From: Sphingomonas sp. YR710
GTDB lineage: Bacteria; Pseudomonadota; Alphaproteobacteria; Sphingomonadales; Sphingomonadaceae
Direction of reading: 5' to 3'
Length of the DNA: 64,000 bases
Assembly (NCBI RefSeq): GCF_900101455.1
Contig: NZ_FMZJ01000010.1
Location: 62,001 to 126,000 of the forward strand
Shown here: positions 49,815 to 58,002 of the stretch, piece after piece
Layout: the number at the start of each line of letters is the position of its first letter
How positions within the stretch are numbered: position 1 is the stretch's first letter
Made by a program: the position numbers and the translations under genes
Notes under the pieces: generated by a model
The model's input: only the letters and a program-made list of their open reading frames with translations
Told to the model about the DNA's origin: nothing
Database searches by the model: none

Positions 49815-50825
49815 GTGCAGAATATCTCGAAGGCTTTTTTGGCTGTTCTCGCGGGCTCGACGCTCCTTTTCGCGGAGGCGGGCGTGCCTGCCGCACCTTC
49901 GAAGGCTGTTATCGATCAGCGCATATTTGGTGCGCAGGTCCTGCTCGATCGGCTCGGTTTCGGGCCTGGTGTCATAGATGGCCGTGACGGTTCCTCGTGG
50001 ACGGCGGCGCTCAGGGGCTATCAGGAAGCGAACGGGCTTTCCGTCACCGGCAAACTGGACGAGGCGACCGGGAAATTGCTCGCCGAATATCGGGGCATGC
50101 CGACGGTATTGGATGTTACATTGACGCCCGAAATGCTTGCAGGTCCCTTCGTCGGGCCGATTCCGGCCAAGGAAGACGAACAGGCAAAAATGAAGGCGCT
50201 CGGTTACGCCGACGCGATGGAAAAGCTTGCCGAGATGTATCACACGACGCCGGCGATGCTCGCCGCGCTTAACGCGTCAAACGTCGCGCCGGCGCCGGGT
50301 ACCGTGCTGCACGTTCCGAATGTCGTTCCGCCTGGCGGCCCGACCCCCGCCGACCTCAAGCCTGATTGGCGCGACACGCTAGGCATGCTCAACGTTGCCG
50401 CTCTCCAGCCGAAGGCCGCGAAGATCGTCGTCGACAAATCAGACCGAGTGCTGCGCGTGCTCGACGATGCCGGCAAACTGATCGCGCAGTTTCCGGCGAC
50501 GACGGGAAGCAGCCATGATCCGCTGCCGATCGGGACGTGGAAGATTCAGGGCATCTCCTACAATCCCACCTTTCACTTCAATCCCAAACTGTTCTGGGAT
50601 GCCAAACCGGGTGAAACCAAGGCGCTGCTGCCCGCTGGCCCGAATGGGCCTGTCGGCGTCGTATGGATGGATCTGAACAAGGCGCATTATGGCATTCATG
50701 GCACGCCCCGGCCCGAAAATATCGGCAAGACCGAAAGCCATGGCTGCATCCGGCTGACCAATTGGGATGCGGCCCGGCTGGCGATGATGGTGAAACCGGG
50801 CACCCCGGCAATTTTCCAGAAATGA
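49815..50825 (+). CDS. Exported L,D-transpeptidase (YkuD) with peptidoglycan-binding and LysM-like parts
   Basis: A 336-residue envelope enzyme. The signal peptide (AFLAVLAGSTLLF) is followed by a peptidoglycan-binding domain (QVLLDRLGFGPGVIDGRDG, ALRGYQEANGLSVTGKLDEAT), a LysM-like segment (MEKLAEMYHTTPAMLAALN, PGTVLHVPN) and the YkuD catalytic domain with HGTPRPENIGKTESHGCIRL, where the Cys is the nucleophile. It forms or exchanges 3-3 cross-links in peptidoglycan. The GTG at 49815 is preferred because AAGGAG is 7 nt upstream; an ATG at 49773 would add 14 residues. Confidence 0.92.
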   Translation: MQNISKAFLAVLAGSTLLFAEAGVPAAPSKAVIDQRIFGAQVLLDRLGFGPGVIDGRDGSSWTAALRGYQEANGLSVTGKLDEATGKLLAEYRGMPTVLDVTLTPEMLAGPFVGPIPAKEDEQAKMKALGYADAMEKLAEMYHTTPAMLAALNASNVAPAPGTVLHVPNVVPPGGPTPADLKPDWRDTLGMLNVAALQPKAAKIVVDKSDRVLRVLDDAGKLIAQFPATTGSSHDPLPIGTWKIQGISYNPTFHFNPKLFWDAKPGETKALLPAGPNGPVGVVWMDLNKAHYGIHGTPRPENIGKTESHGCIRLTNWDAARLAMMVKPGTPAIFQK

Positions 50826-51418
50826 TTCGTCGGATCGCCACCCTGTTGCTGTTGCTGATCGTTGGCTGGCTTGGCTGGGTGGCGATCCTGAACCTGCCCG
50901 GCCGCGGCGGGAGTGAGGTATCCGGAAAGGTTCAAAAAAATGTGGCGCCGCGGGTGTCACCGTCACCGTCGCCGCGCGCGGCTGCCGGAAAGCTGATCAT
51001 TCCTGTTACGGGCGTCACATCGGCCGAACTCGTCGAAAGCTTCGCCGATCCGCGCGGCGATGGCACCCGCACGCATGGCGCGATCGACATTATGGCGCCG
51101 CGCGGAACTGCCGTGCTCGCGGCCTCGGCGGGAACGGTGGAAAAGCTGTTCGACAGCAAATTGGGAGGTCTGACGATCTATGTCCGCCGGCTGGACGGGG
51201 GCTGGATCGATTATTATGCCCACCTCTATTCGTATTCGCCGGGCCTTGCCGAGGGACAGAAGGTGGCGCAGGGACAGCCGATAGGGACAGTCGGATCGAC
51301 TGGCGATGCCAGCGTTGAGGGGCCGCATCTTCATTATGAAATCAAGGTGATGGCGCCCGGCGAAGGCTGGTGGCAAGGGCGCGGTGTCGATCCCTACCCT
51401 CTTCTCGGCGGCAAATGA
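50822..51418 (+). CDS. M23-family metallopeptidase (LytM-like), membrane-anchored
   Basis: A 198-residue protein with an N-terminal membrane anchor (TLLLLLIVGWLGWVAILNL), a proline/serine linker, and an M23 domain with the zinc ligands in RTHGAIDIMAP and EGPHLHYEIKV. All of the usual residues (HxxxD, HxH) are present, so it may be active as a peptidoglycan endopeptidase. The ATG overlaps the transpeptidase stop by 4 nt (ATGA), which couples cross-linking and cleavage activities. Confidence 0.92.
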   Translation: MIRRIATLLLLLIVGWLGWVAILNLPGRGGSEVSGKVQKNVAPRVSPSPSPRAAAGKLIIPVTGVTSAELVESFADPRGDGTRTHGAIDIMAPRGTAVLAASAGTVEKLFDSKLGGLTIYVRRLDGGWIDYYAHLYSYSPGLAEGQKVAQGQPIGTVGSTGDASVEGPHLHYEIKVMAPGEGWWQGRGVDPYPLLGGK

Positions 51419-52098
51419 TTGGGCCGGGGATGACATCGGCGAAAATGATGCCGATATTTGCCGGCATGACATTCTCTATCTCTCGGCTTCGCCAACTGTT
51501 TTTCGCCATTGCTTTCCTGCTGTCCGGGACCGTCGCACAGGCGGCCGACAAGCTGGTGGTCGCCTTTGGCGACAGCCTGACGGCCGGCTATCAGCTCGCG
51601 CCGGGCGACGGCTTCGTGCCGCAGCTGGAGGCCGCGCTGCGGCGGTCCGGCCTCGCCGCACGGGTCCACAATGCCGGCGTCTCGGGCGATACCAGCGCAC
51701 AGGGCCGGGCTCGCCTTGGCTGGGTGCTGGCATCACTCGCGGCCAAGCCAGATCTCGTCATTCTCGAGCTAGGCGCCAACGATATGCTGCGTGGCCTGGA
51801 TCCTGCTCAGACGAAGGCCAATATCGATGCGATGCTGGCGGAGTTAAAAAAGCGGAAAATTCGCGTGCTGCTCGCGGGTATGGTGGCGCCGCCAAATCTT
51901 GGCGCGGTTTACAGCGGCCGGTTCAACGCCATTTATCCCGATCTCGCCCGAAAATATTCGGTGCGTCTTTATCCATTCTTCATGGCGGGTGTTGCAGATC
52001 ACAGCAGATTGCAGATCGCCGATGCTATGCACCCCAATCGCGATGGTGTCGGCGTTATTGTCCGGAGCATTCTCCCGGTCGTTCGGTCTTCACTGTGA
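51415..52098 (+). CDS. Exported GDSL-family esterase (TesA/arylesterase type)
   Basis: A protein of about 227 residues with a signal peptide (LFFAIAFLLSGTVAQA) and an SGNH-hydrolase domain: the nucleophile in VAFGDSLTAGYQLAPG, Gly/Asn in LELGANDMLRGL, and the C-terminal Asp-His in DAMHPNRDGVGV. It resembles periplasmic arylesterase / TesA, which hydrolyses esters and thioesters. Several ATGs are possible; 51415 overlaps the M23 stop as ATGA, 51430, 51445, 51448 and 51466 lie downstream, and the last would give the most usual signal peptide. Confidence 0.9.
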   Translation: MIGPGMTSAKMMPIFAGMTFSISRLRQLFFAIAFLLSGTVAQAADKLVVAFGDSLTAGYQLAPGDGFVPQLEAALRRSGLAARVHNAGVSGDTSAQGRARLGWVLASLAAKPDLVILELGANDMLRGLDPAQTKANIDAMLAELKKRKIRVLLAGMVAPPNLGAVYSGRFNAIYPDLARKYSVRLYPFFMAGVADHSRLQIADAMHPNRDGVGVIVRSILPVVRSSL

Positions 52099-52134
52099 CG
52101 ATGAGGCTGTGCGTAACGAGGCGTGGTTGAACTT

Positions 52135-52533
52135 ATGAACATTGCGGTTAAGCTGTCGGCCGACACGGGGGCTTTGGCGCCAGGGGAGGCCGCTCGCATG
52201 AACTGGGCGATAACATCGTCGGCATATGGGCCGGTCGGCCGCCCGACCGGCGATATCGACGATGCCGCCTGCCCGGGATTTCTCGCGAACCTGTTGACGG
52301 GCCTTGGTCATGCCGAGGATGCGAAGGGCGATTTTGTGCTGGACCTGGCGGAGGTCGATCATATTGCCGCAAACGCACTGCTGACCCTGACGATGGCCCG
52401 CAAGGATGCGGTGGCGCGCGGCGTGAAGATCATTTTGGCGCGTCCGACACAGGCTGTTCGTGAAATATTGGAAATCAGCCGCTATCAGTTGATCTTCGAT
52501 ATAGTGGATTCGCTCGAGCCCGGCTCGCACTGA
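52135..52533 (+). CDS. STAS-domain protein without the phospho-serine
   Basis: About 132 residues with a STAS fold of the anti-sigma-factor-antagonist type: GRPTGDIDDAACPGF, DFVLDLAEVDHIAANALLTL, VARGVKIILARPTQAVREILEISRYQLIFDIVDS. In SpoIIAA-like antagonists the loop is D-S-S-G-L, with the regulatory Ser. Here it reads A-A-N-A-L, so this protein cannot be switched by serine phosphorylation there. Start at the ATG at 52135; a GTG 12 nt upstream is possible. It ends 21 nt before the metallo-beta-lactamase-fold gene, suggesting a common function. Confidence 0.7.
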   Translation: MNIAVKLSADTGALAPGEAARMNWAITSSAYGPVGRPTGDIDDAACPGFLANLLTGLGHAEDAKGDFVLDLAEVDHIAANALLTLTMARKDAVARGVKIILARPTQAVREILEISRYQLIFDIVDSLEPGSH

Positions 52534-52554
52534 TCCGACGACAAGGGGGGCTGC

Positions 52555-53517
52555 ATGCTGGTGCGCTTTTGGGGAACGCGTGGCTCATTGCCGGTAGCGC
52601 AGCGGGCCGCCACGACCGAGGCCAAGATCGTCGGCGCGCTGCTCAAGGCCTCGGGGCGCAGCTTTGACGATGAAATGGCCGCGCGCCAGTTCGTCCGCGA
52701 TGAGCTGAGCTTCGCCGAGGCACATACTTATGGTGGTGCCACGACTTGCGTCGAGATCGATGACGTCGCCGAGAGTTTCTTCATCTGCGACATGGGATCG
52801 GGACTGCGCGAGTTCGGCATCGACGCGTTTCGGCGGATCGCCGGCGGGCATAATCGCACCTACAATTTCTTCATGTCGCACCTGCACTGGGATCATATAA
52901 TGGGCTTCCCGTTTTTCGGGCCCGCCTTCGATCCAGGCGCGAAGATCATCATCCACAGCGGGCACAGCGATACCGAGCAGGCGTTGCGCCGCCAGCAGGA
53001 GGAAATCAGTTTTCCGGTTCCGTTCGATTGGCTGCGCGCTTCGTTCGAATTCAAGACGCTGACGCCGGGCAATACCTATCAGATCGATGGCGTCGATGTC
53101 GAACTGATGCCGCAGGATCACAGCCACGGTTCCTATGCGTGGAAGTTCCGGAATGACGGCAAAACCACGGTATTCAGCACCGATGCGGAGCATCGGCTGG
53201 GCGATGACAAGGACAAGGAAGCGTTCGAAAAATTCTTCACCGGCGCCGATGTCGTGATCTGCGATACGATGTATTCGCTGGCTGAAAGCATAACGATGAA
53301 GGCGGATTGGGGCCATTCGAGTAATGTGATGGCCGTCAACCTCTGCCATGGTGCCAATGCAAAAAAGCTGGTGCTGTTCCACCACGAGCCGACGAGCAGC
53401 GATCTCGACATCGAACGGATGCACGAAGAGACAATCCGGTACGAGCAACTGAACCGGCGCGGCGCCAACCCGCTGGAAATCGTCTGTTCATACGACAGTC
53501 TCGAACTGACCGTCTGA
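52555..53517 (+). CDS. Metallo-beta-lactamase-fold hydrolase
   Basis: A 320-residue MBL-fold protein. The metal-binding motif is MSHLHWDHIMGFPFF (HxHxDH), further ligands lie in PQDHSHGSYA, STDAEH and LFHHEPTSSD. The opening VRFWGTRGSLPV and GGATTCVEI are typical of the phosphodiesterase-like group (RNase Z / PhnP-like). It probably hydrolyses a phosphodiester, but the substrate is unknown. AAGGGGGG is 4 nt from the ATG at 52555. Its closeness to the STAS protein suggests one signalling module. Confidence 0.86.
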   Translation: MLVRFWGTRGSLPVAQRAATTEAKIVGALLKASGRSFDDEMAARQFVRDELSFAEAHTYGGATTCVEIDDVAESFFICDMGSGLREFGIDAFRRIAGGHNRTYNFFMSHLHWDHIMGFPFFGPAFDPGAKIIIHSGHSDTEQALRRQQEEISFPVPFDWLRASFEFKTLTPGNTYQIDGVDVELMPQDHSHGSYAWKFRNDGKTTVFSTDAEHRLGDDKDKEAFEKFFTGADVVICDTMYSLAESITMKADWGHSSNVMAVNLCHGANAKKLVLFHHEPTSSDLDIERMHEETIRYEQLNRRGANPLEIVCSYDSLELTV

Positions 53518-53583
53518 CAAGCGGCGGGTGTCGCTTCTATTCCGCCATCCCGGCGCTGGCTGGGATGGCGGGTAAGGCGGCCG

Positions 53584-54207
53584 CTATTGTGCCTGATTGG
53601 CGCGTTCTGCGCCCTTCCCATCAAGGTTTTGCGAGACGAAATCCCAGTTCACGACCTTCGACAAAATGGTTTCGGCGAATTTGGGCCGGGCGTTGCGATA
53701 GTCGATATAATAAGCATGCTCCCACACATCGACGGTCAGCAGCGGCGTCAGGCCGCTGGTGATCGGGCTTTCCGCATCGTGGAGCGACGTGATCTTCAGC
53801 GTGTCGCCATCGAGCACCAGCCATGCCCAGCCGCTGCCGAAATGCCCGACCGCCTCGGCGGCCAGCTTCTCCAAGAGACCCTGCTGCGATCCGAAAGCGG
53901 ATTCGATCAGGCCGGCCAGCTTTGCCGATGGGGCGGTGCTGCCTTCTGGCGCGAGGCACTGCCAGAAGAAGCTGTGGTTCCAGATCTGCGCCGCATTGTT
54001 GAACAGGCCCTTGTCGCCCTTGTCCTTGGCCAGCTTCGTCACTTCAATCAGCGACCGGCCGGCAAGGCCCTTCTCATCGATCCAGCCATTGACCTTGTCG
54101 ACATAGGCTTTGTGGTGCTTGCCGTGATGGAAATCGAAGCTCTCGGCCGACAAAGTGGGGGCGAGCGCCGAAGCATCGAACGGCAGCGGGGGGAGTACGA
54201 ACGCCAT
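53584..54207 (-). CDS. sodB: Superoxide dismutase (Fe type)
   Basis: A 207-residue cytosolic SOD. Ligands are in HHGKHHKAYVDKVN, NHSFFWQCL and the C-terminal DVWEHAYYIDYRNARP. The glutamine in NAAQIWNHSF (the position that donates a hydrogen bond in iron enzymes) favours iron over manganese. GGAG is 9 nt before the ATG at 54207. The 222 nt to the next start upstream contain no other feature that I can support. Confidence 0.93.
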   Translation of the reverse strand: MAFVLPPLPFDASALAPTLSAESFDFHHGKHHKAYVDKVNGWIDEKGLAGRSLIEVTKLAKDKGDKGLFNNAAQIWNHSFFWQCLAPEGSTAPSAKLAGLIESAFGSQQGLLEKLAAEAVGHFGSGWAWLVLDGDTLKITSLHDAESPITSGLTPLLTVDVWEHAYYIDYRNARPKFAETILSKVVNWDFVSQNLDGKGAERANQAQ

Positions 54208-54429
54208 TGCAAAAATCTCCGTGGGCATTGCTATCTGGGACGGAGCTCTCAACGACGGCAAAGCCGCAGAGATCCAACAAAATTTTCCGATCGCGCTGAT
54301 CGCTGCATTCGCGAAACATGGTTCCCATCATTCCATGTGACAAATGAATCGGCCCCGCATAAAATGCGGTGGTGAAGGTGTCCTTCCCTTTCTCGGGCAG
54401 GACTGACTCAACAGGGGAAGAGCACTGCC

Positions 54430-54996
54430 ATGGCGAAGCTGTTTGGAAATCTGCATCTCGTATTGTTGCTGGGACTGATCGTAGCGATCGGCCTGATCTT
54501 TTGTGTTTCGGTCGACCGCCCAGATGTTTTGAGCCCCAATGCCATCCTGCGCTGGTTCCACGTCTTTTTCGGCATCACCTGGATCGGGTTGCTCTATTAT
54601 TTCAATTTCGTGCAAATCCCGACGATGCCCACGATCCCGGCTGAACTGAAGCCCGGCGTCTCCAAGTTCATCGCCCCCAAGGCTCTGTTCTTCTTCCGCT
54701 GGGCTGCGTTGCTGACAGTGCTGACCGGCCTGTCGGTCGCCTATGTCTCGGGTTATGCGAAAGAGGCGATGATGCTCGATCGGACCTACCGTTTGATCGG
54801 CATCGGCATGTATCTGGCGCTGTTCATGGCCGCTAATGTGTGGTTCGTGATCTGGCCGAACCAGAAGCGTGCGCTGGGGATCGTTCCCGCCGACGATGCC
54901 TCGAAGGCGGCGTCGACCAAGATGGCAATGATGGCATCGCGCCTCAATACCTTGCTGTCGATTCCGATGCTCTTTGCGATGACAAACTTCAGCTAA
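54430..54996 (+). CDS. PuuD-like membrane protein (urate hydroxylase N-terminal domain family), short form
   Basis: A 188-residue membrane protein with five hydrophobic segments. ILRWFHVFFGITWIGLLYYFN and FFFRWAALLTVLTGLS match the pattern of the urate hydroxylase PuuD membrane domain, which includes conserved histidines and tryptophans. The C-terminal cytochrome c domain of PuuD is missing, so electron transfer would need another partner, or the protein has a different role. No purine-degradation genes are nearby. GGGGAAG stands before the ATG at 54430. A perfect terminator follows. Confidence 0.75.
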   Translation: MAKLFGNLHLVLLLGLIVAIGLIFCVSVDRPDVLSPNAILRWFHVFFGITWIGLLYYFNFVQIPTMPTIPAELKPGVSKFIAPKALFFFRWAALLTVLTGLSVAYVSGYAKEAMMLDRTYRLIGIGMYLALFMAANVWFVIWPNQKRALGIVPADDASKAASTKMAMMASRLNTLLSIPMLFAMTNFS

Positions 54997-55031
54997 GAGC
55001 TTCGCGCGTTGGGGGCGGTTCCTGATGGTAA

Positions 55032-55080
55032 AAATGAAAGAGCGCCGAACGATTTCGGATCGTTCGGCGCTCTTTCATTT
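55032..55080. terminator. Bidirectional intrinsic terminator, perfect 22-bp stem
   Basis: The arms at 55032-55053 and 55059-55080 are perfect reverse complements with a 5-nt loop (TTCGG); the ends AAATGAAAG and CTTTCATTT provide U-rich tails on both strands. It lies between the convergent PuuD-like and glycosyltransferase genes and should stop transcription from both. Confidence 0.92.
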
Positions 55081-55085
55081 CGGCT

Positions 55086-55853
55086 TCATTCCTTTGACCG
55101 GGTGCTTGCGCGCCGCCGCCAGAAGCGCCTGACAGCGCGAATATACCGTCGCAATATTTCCGGCATGGGCAACCGATCGAGCGGTCCCGGTGGCGATATG
55201 TCGGTGCGCGACGGGCGCTGATGTCCGAGCTGCGGTTGGGCAAGCCAGGTCAGGAGATCGGGGTGGGCGGCGCGAAACCAGCAGTAGGCGCCGTCAACGT
55301 CCATTGGCCCGCCGGCCGCGCTGCCGGACGCCCGCGCGATCATAAGTTCCAGATAGGGTACCAGCAGATCGATCGTTGATCGGTCGAAGCCGACGAAATG
55401 GGCCAGCCGCACGGCGCGATCCGGGCTCACGGGGAGGAGGGGACCGCTACCCGGCCAGGCATGGCCATCACCGTCCGGAAATTCATAACCGCCATAGAAT
55501 AAGCCAAAACCGCGAGCATCGAGTGCGTCGAGCACGGAGGGCAATGCTTTGGCGATGCCCGGTACGAAGTCCACGTCGTCCTCGAACAGCAATATCCGGC
55601 GGAAACCTTCGCGTTGTGCTTCCCGGAGCACTTCGAGCTGGCTGAGGAAGCAGCCGCGTGCGCCAATGCTGCGAAACGGTCCCGCTTCGGTAGGCCTGAT
55701 CGCGTCGAACAGGCGGACCCTGGGGTCGCTGAAGCCGGTTCCCAGCCGCGCCAGTTCGCCGGCCATATCGGCCCTCCGATCGGGCCGGCTCGCAAGACTG
55801 ATGACGTAGATGCGTTCGAACGTTGCAAACAGGCGCTCGGCCACCATGGCCAT
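55086..55853 (-). CDS. Glycosyltransferase family 25-like protein
   Basis: A 255-residue cytosolic protein similar to GT25 (LPS-type) glycosyltransferases: FERIYVISLASRPDRRADM at the start, RGCFLSQLEVLREAQREGFRRILLFEDDVDFVPG with the DxD-like acidic motif, then a PMDVDGAYCWFRAAHPDLLTWL segment that closes the domain. It would add a sugar to LPS or another glycan. The ATG overlaps the pspF stop by one base (TGATG), an unusual pairing with a sigma-54 activator that may link envelope stress to surface sugars. Confidence 0.8.
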   Translation of the reverse strand: MAMVAERLFATFERIYVISLASRPDRRADMAGELARLGTGFSDPRVRLFDAIRPTEAGPFRSIGARGCFLSQLEVLREAQREGFRRILLFEDDVDFVPGIAKALPSVLDALDARGFGLFYGGYEFPDGDGHAWPGSGPLLPVSPDRAVRLAHFVGFDRSTIDLLVPYLELMIARASGSAAGGPMDVDGAYCWFRAAHPDLLTWLAQPQLGHQRPSRTDISPPGPLDRLPMPEILRRYIRAVRRFWRRRASTRSKE

Positions 55854-56896
55854 CAGCTTGCCCGATCGAGCAGTTCGTGTCGCCGCAGTGCGTGACGAAG
55901 CTGATCATAGCTCAATTTGAGCGCGAGCGCGGTTGCGCGCTGATTGAAGCGGCATTTCTTGAGCGCGACTTCCAGCAGCGCCTTTTCGTGCGCCAGGCAG
56001 GCGGCACGAAAATCGTCGCAATCATGATGCGATGGCGGCGGGGTCGGCGGGAGTGCGGCCGCGTCGGCGGCCGGCGCGCCGACCTCGGGCTCCCGCGGGC
56101 CAGTCGCCGGTGCGGCCGGGCGCCATGGGCTTTCGAACGGATCGAACTGGATTGCATCGACCGGCCGCTCGGGATCGTCCCAGCGATAGACCGCCCGCTC
56201 CACGACATTGCGCAACTCGCGGACATTGCCCGGCCAGCCATGGTCGGCCAGCGCCTGCGAGGCGCCTGCCCCGAAGCCTGGCCAATATGGCCAGCCGAGT
56301 TCGGAAGCCATGCGACGCCCGAAATGATCGGCCAGCACGGGCACGTCGCCCTCGCGCGCGCGGAGCGGCGGCAACGTCACCACCTCGAACGACAGCCGAT
56401 CGAGCAGATCGGCCCGGAACCGGCCCTTCTCGACCAGTTCGGGCAGATGTTCGTTGGTGGCGGCCACGATGCGCACGTCGACGCGGATCGGCCGGCTCGA
56501 TCCGATGCGCGTGACCTCGCCATATTCGGTTGCGCGCAGCAGTCGCTCCTGCGCGCCGGTCGAGAGGGTAGCCAGTTCGTCGAGGAATAATGTTCCGCCA
56601 TGCGCCTCCTCGAACCGACCGATCCGAACCTTGGTCGCACCGGTAAAGGCTCCGGCTTCGTGCCCGAACAGTTCGGCCTCGATCAGGTTTTCAGGCAAAG
56701 CGGCGCAGTTCATCGTCACCAGCGGCCCGTCCCAGCGAGGGCTCAGGCGGTGAAGTCGCTCGGCGACCAGTTCCTTGCCGGTGCCGCGCTCGCCGATCAC
56801 CAGCACCGGACGGTTCAGCGCGGCAGCGCGGCTCGCCCGTTCGACCGAGTCGAGAAAGGCCAAAGACTGGCCGATAAAGTGGCTCTCTCTTTCCAT
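55853..56896 (-). CDS. pspF: Phage shock protein operon activator (sigma-54 dependent)
   Basis: A 347-residue sigma-54 activator with no N-terminal receiver domain, as in PspF. Walker A is [16 protein letters not shown], the sigma-54 contact loop is GAFTGA (in [16 protein letters not shown]), Walker B is [13 protein letters not shown], and [16 protein letters not shown] closes the AAA+ domain. A proline-rich linker then leads to a FIS-type helix-turn-helix ([20 protein letters not shown]). PspF is normally held inactive by PspA. It is transcribed divergently from the psp operon. Confidence 0.93.
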   Translation of the reverse strand: MERESHFIGQSLAFLDSVERASRAAALNRPVLVIGERGTGKELVAERLHRLSPRWDGPLVTMNCAALPENLIEAELFGHEAGAFTGATKVRIGRFEEAHGGTLFLDELATLSTGAQERLLRATEYGEVTRIGSSRPIRVDVRIVAATNEHLPELVEKGRFRADLLDRLSFEVVTLPPLRAREGDVPVLADHFGRRMASELGWPYWPGFGAGASQALADHGWPGNVRELRNVVERAVYRWDDPERPVDAIQFDPFESPWRPAAPATGPREPEVGAPAADAAALPPTPPPSHHDCDDFRAACLAHEKALLEVALKKCRFNQRATALALKLSYDQLRHALRRHELLDRAS

Positions 56897-56995
56897 GCGG
56901 ATACTTGGCGTAATTTCCCAACTCTTCGCAACTAAAAACTGGCGTTGCGGGAGCGAGATGCTTCGAAAGTCCTGAATTTCCGGCCGGAATCGGAA

Positions 56996-57013
56996 CTGGC
57001 ACGGTCCCTGCAA
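56996..57013 (+). promoter_or_regulatory. Sigma-54 promoter of the psp operon
   Basis: CTGGCACGGTCCCTGCAA fits the sigma-54 consensus (TGGCACG-N4-TTGCA) with one substitution in the -12 element (CTGC for TTGC). It lies 60 nt before the first ATG and about 100 nt from the pspF start, with space upstream for PspF binding. Confidence 0.9.
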
Positions 57014-57072
57014 TAAGATTGGCAACACCGGCACGATGGCCGGGCCATTCTTCAAGGTTCAGGAAAGATATC

Positions 57073-57243
57073 ATGTTCGCCTTCGACAAATCCGATCTTC
57101 AGCGTTTCGCCGTTTCCTCGGTCGGTGCGCTGATCCTCTCCACCGCCTGCATCGTCGGTGCGGTCGGCCCGGCCCGCGCGGCCGAGCTTGCCCCGCACGC
57201 TGCCGCTTCGGCGCCGGCCGCATCGCAGGCGGCAATCCGATAA
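57073..57243 (+). CDS. Small exported protein, first gene of the psp operon (56 aa)
   Basis: A 56-residue protein with an N-terminal hydrophobic segment (VSSVGALILSTACIVGAVG) ending at a likely signal-peptidase site (GPARA-AEL), so the mature product would have only about 20 alanine-rich residues. It is the first gene after the sigma-54 promoter, with AGGAAAG 5 nt before the ATG at 57073. No function known. It may be a periplasmic peptide, or a membrane peptide if not cleaved, made in large amounts during envelope stress. Confidence 0.75.
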   Translation: MFAFDKSDLQRFAVSSVGALILSTACIVGAVGPARAAELAPHAAASAPAASQAAIR

Positions 57244-57244
57244 A

Positions 57245-57269
57245 CATCCGGGGCCGCCAGCCCCGGATG
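57245..57269 (+). other. Strong hairpin between the first psp gene and pspA
   Basis: CATCCGGGGC-CGCCA-GCCCCGGATG has a perfect 10-bp stem directly after the stop of the small gene. There is no U-tract, so it is not a classic terminator. It could protect the upstream message end or reduce expression of pspA relative to the small gene. Confidence 0.6.
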
Positions 57270-57326
57270 CTCTCCACGCCCTTTCCGGGCATATGTGAAC
57301 GCGCGTAATCTAAGGAGTGACGTGAA

Positions 57327-57998
57327 ATGGGAATTTTCTCCCGCACCCGTGATATCATCGCCGCCAATGTCACCGACCTGCTTGATCGGGCCGAGGATCC
57401 GGCGAAGATGATCCGCATGATCATCATGGAAATGGAGGAGACTTTGGTCGAAGTCCGCGCTTCCGCTGCCCGCACCATTGCGGACCAGAAGGAAATGCGC
57501 CGACAGATCACGAAGCTCGATACCGTCCAGGCGAACTGGCTCGAGAAGGCCGAACTGGCTTTATCGAAGGGCCGCGAGGATCTCGCCAAGGCAGCGTTGG
57601 TCGAAAAGCAGAAGGCCGCCGATCTCGGCAACCAGCTGAACGACGAGATCGCTTTGCTCGACGAGACGCTGAAGGCCTCTGAGGCCGACATCGCGAAGCT
57701 GCAGAACAAGCTCCGCGAGGCCCGTGCCCGCCAGAATAGTATCGTCACCCGTCTCGAATCGGCACATAACCGCGCAAAGATGCGCGAGATGTTCGCCGGT
57801 CCGAAGATCGACGACGCTTTCTCGCGCTTTGACCTGCTCGAGCGCCGCGTTGACTATGCCGAGGGGCGCGCCGAAGCGGCCGGCATGGGCGCCGCGCCCA
57901 AGAGCCTTGAAGAGGAAATCGCCGAACTGCGCTCGAACGACAAGGTCGAGGCGGAACTGGCGGCCCTGAAGGCCCGCACTGCCAACAAGGAAGGCTGA
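57327..57998 (+). CDS. pspA: Phage shock protein A
   Basis: A 223-residue ESCRT-III-like coiled-coil protein that binds stressed membranes and PspF. Start MGIFSRTRDIIAANVTDLLDRAEDP is the amphipathic helix that touches the membrane; RMIIMEMEETLVEVRASAAR and a long coiled coil follow. Length matches E. coli PspA (222). TAAGGAG stands upstream of the ATG at 57327. It stops 4 nt before pspB. Confidence 0.96.
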   Translation: MGIFSRTRDIIAANVTDLLDRAEDPAKMIRMIIMEMEETLVEVRASAARTIADQKEMRRQITKLDTVQANWLEKAELALSKGREDLAKAALVEKQKAADLGNQLNDEIALLDETLKASEADIAKLQNKLREARARQNSIVTRLESAHNRAKMREMFAGPKIDDAFSRFDLLERRVDYAEGRAEAAGMGAAPKSLEEEIAELRSNDKVEAELAALKARTANKEG

Positions 57999-58002
57999 GG
58001 TC

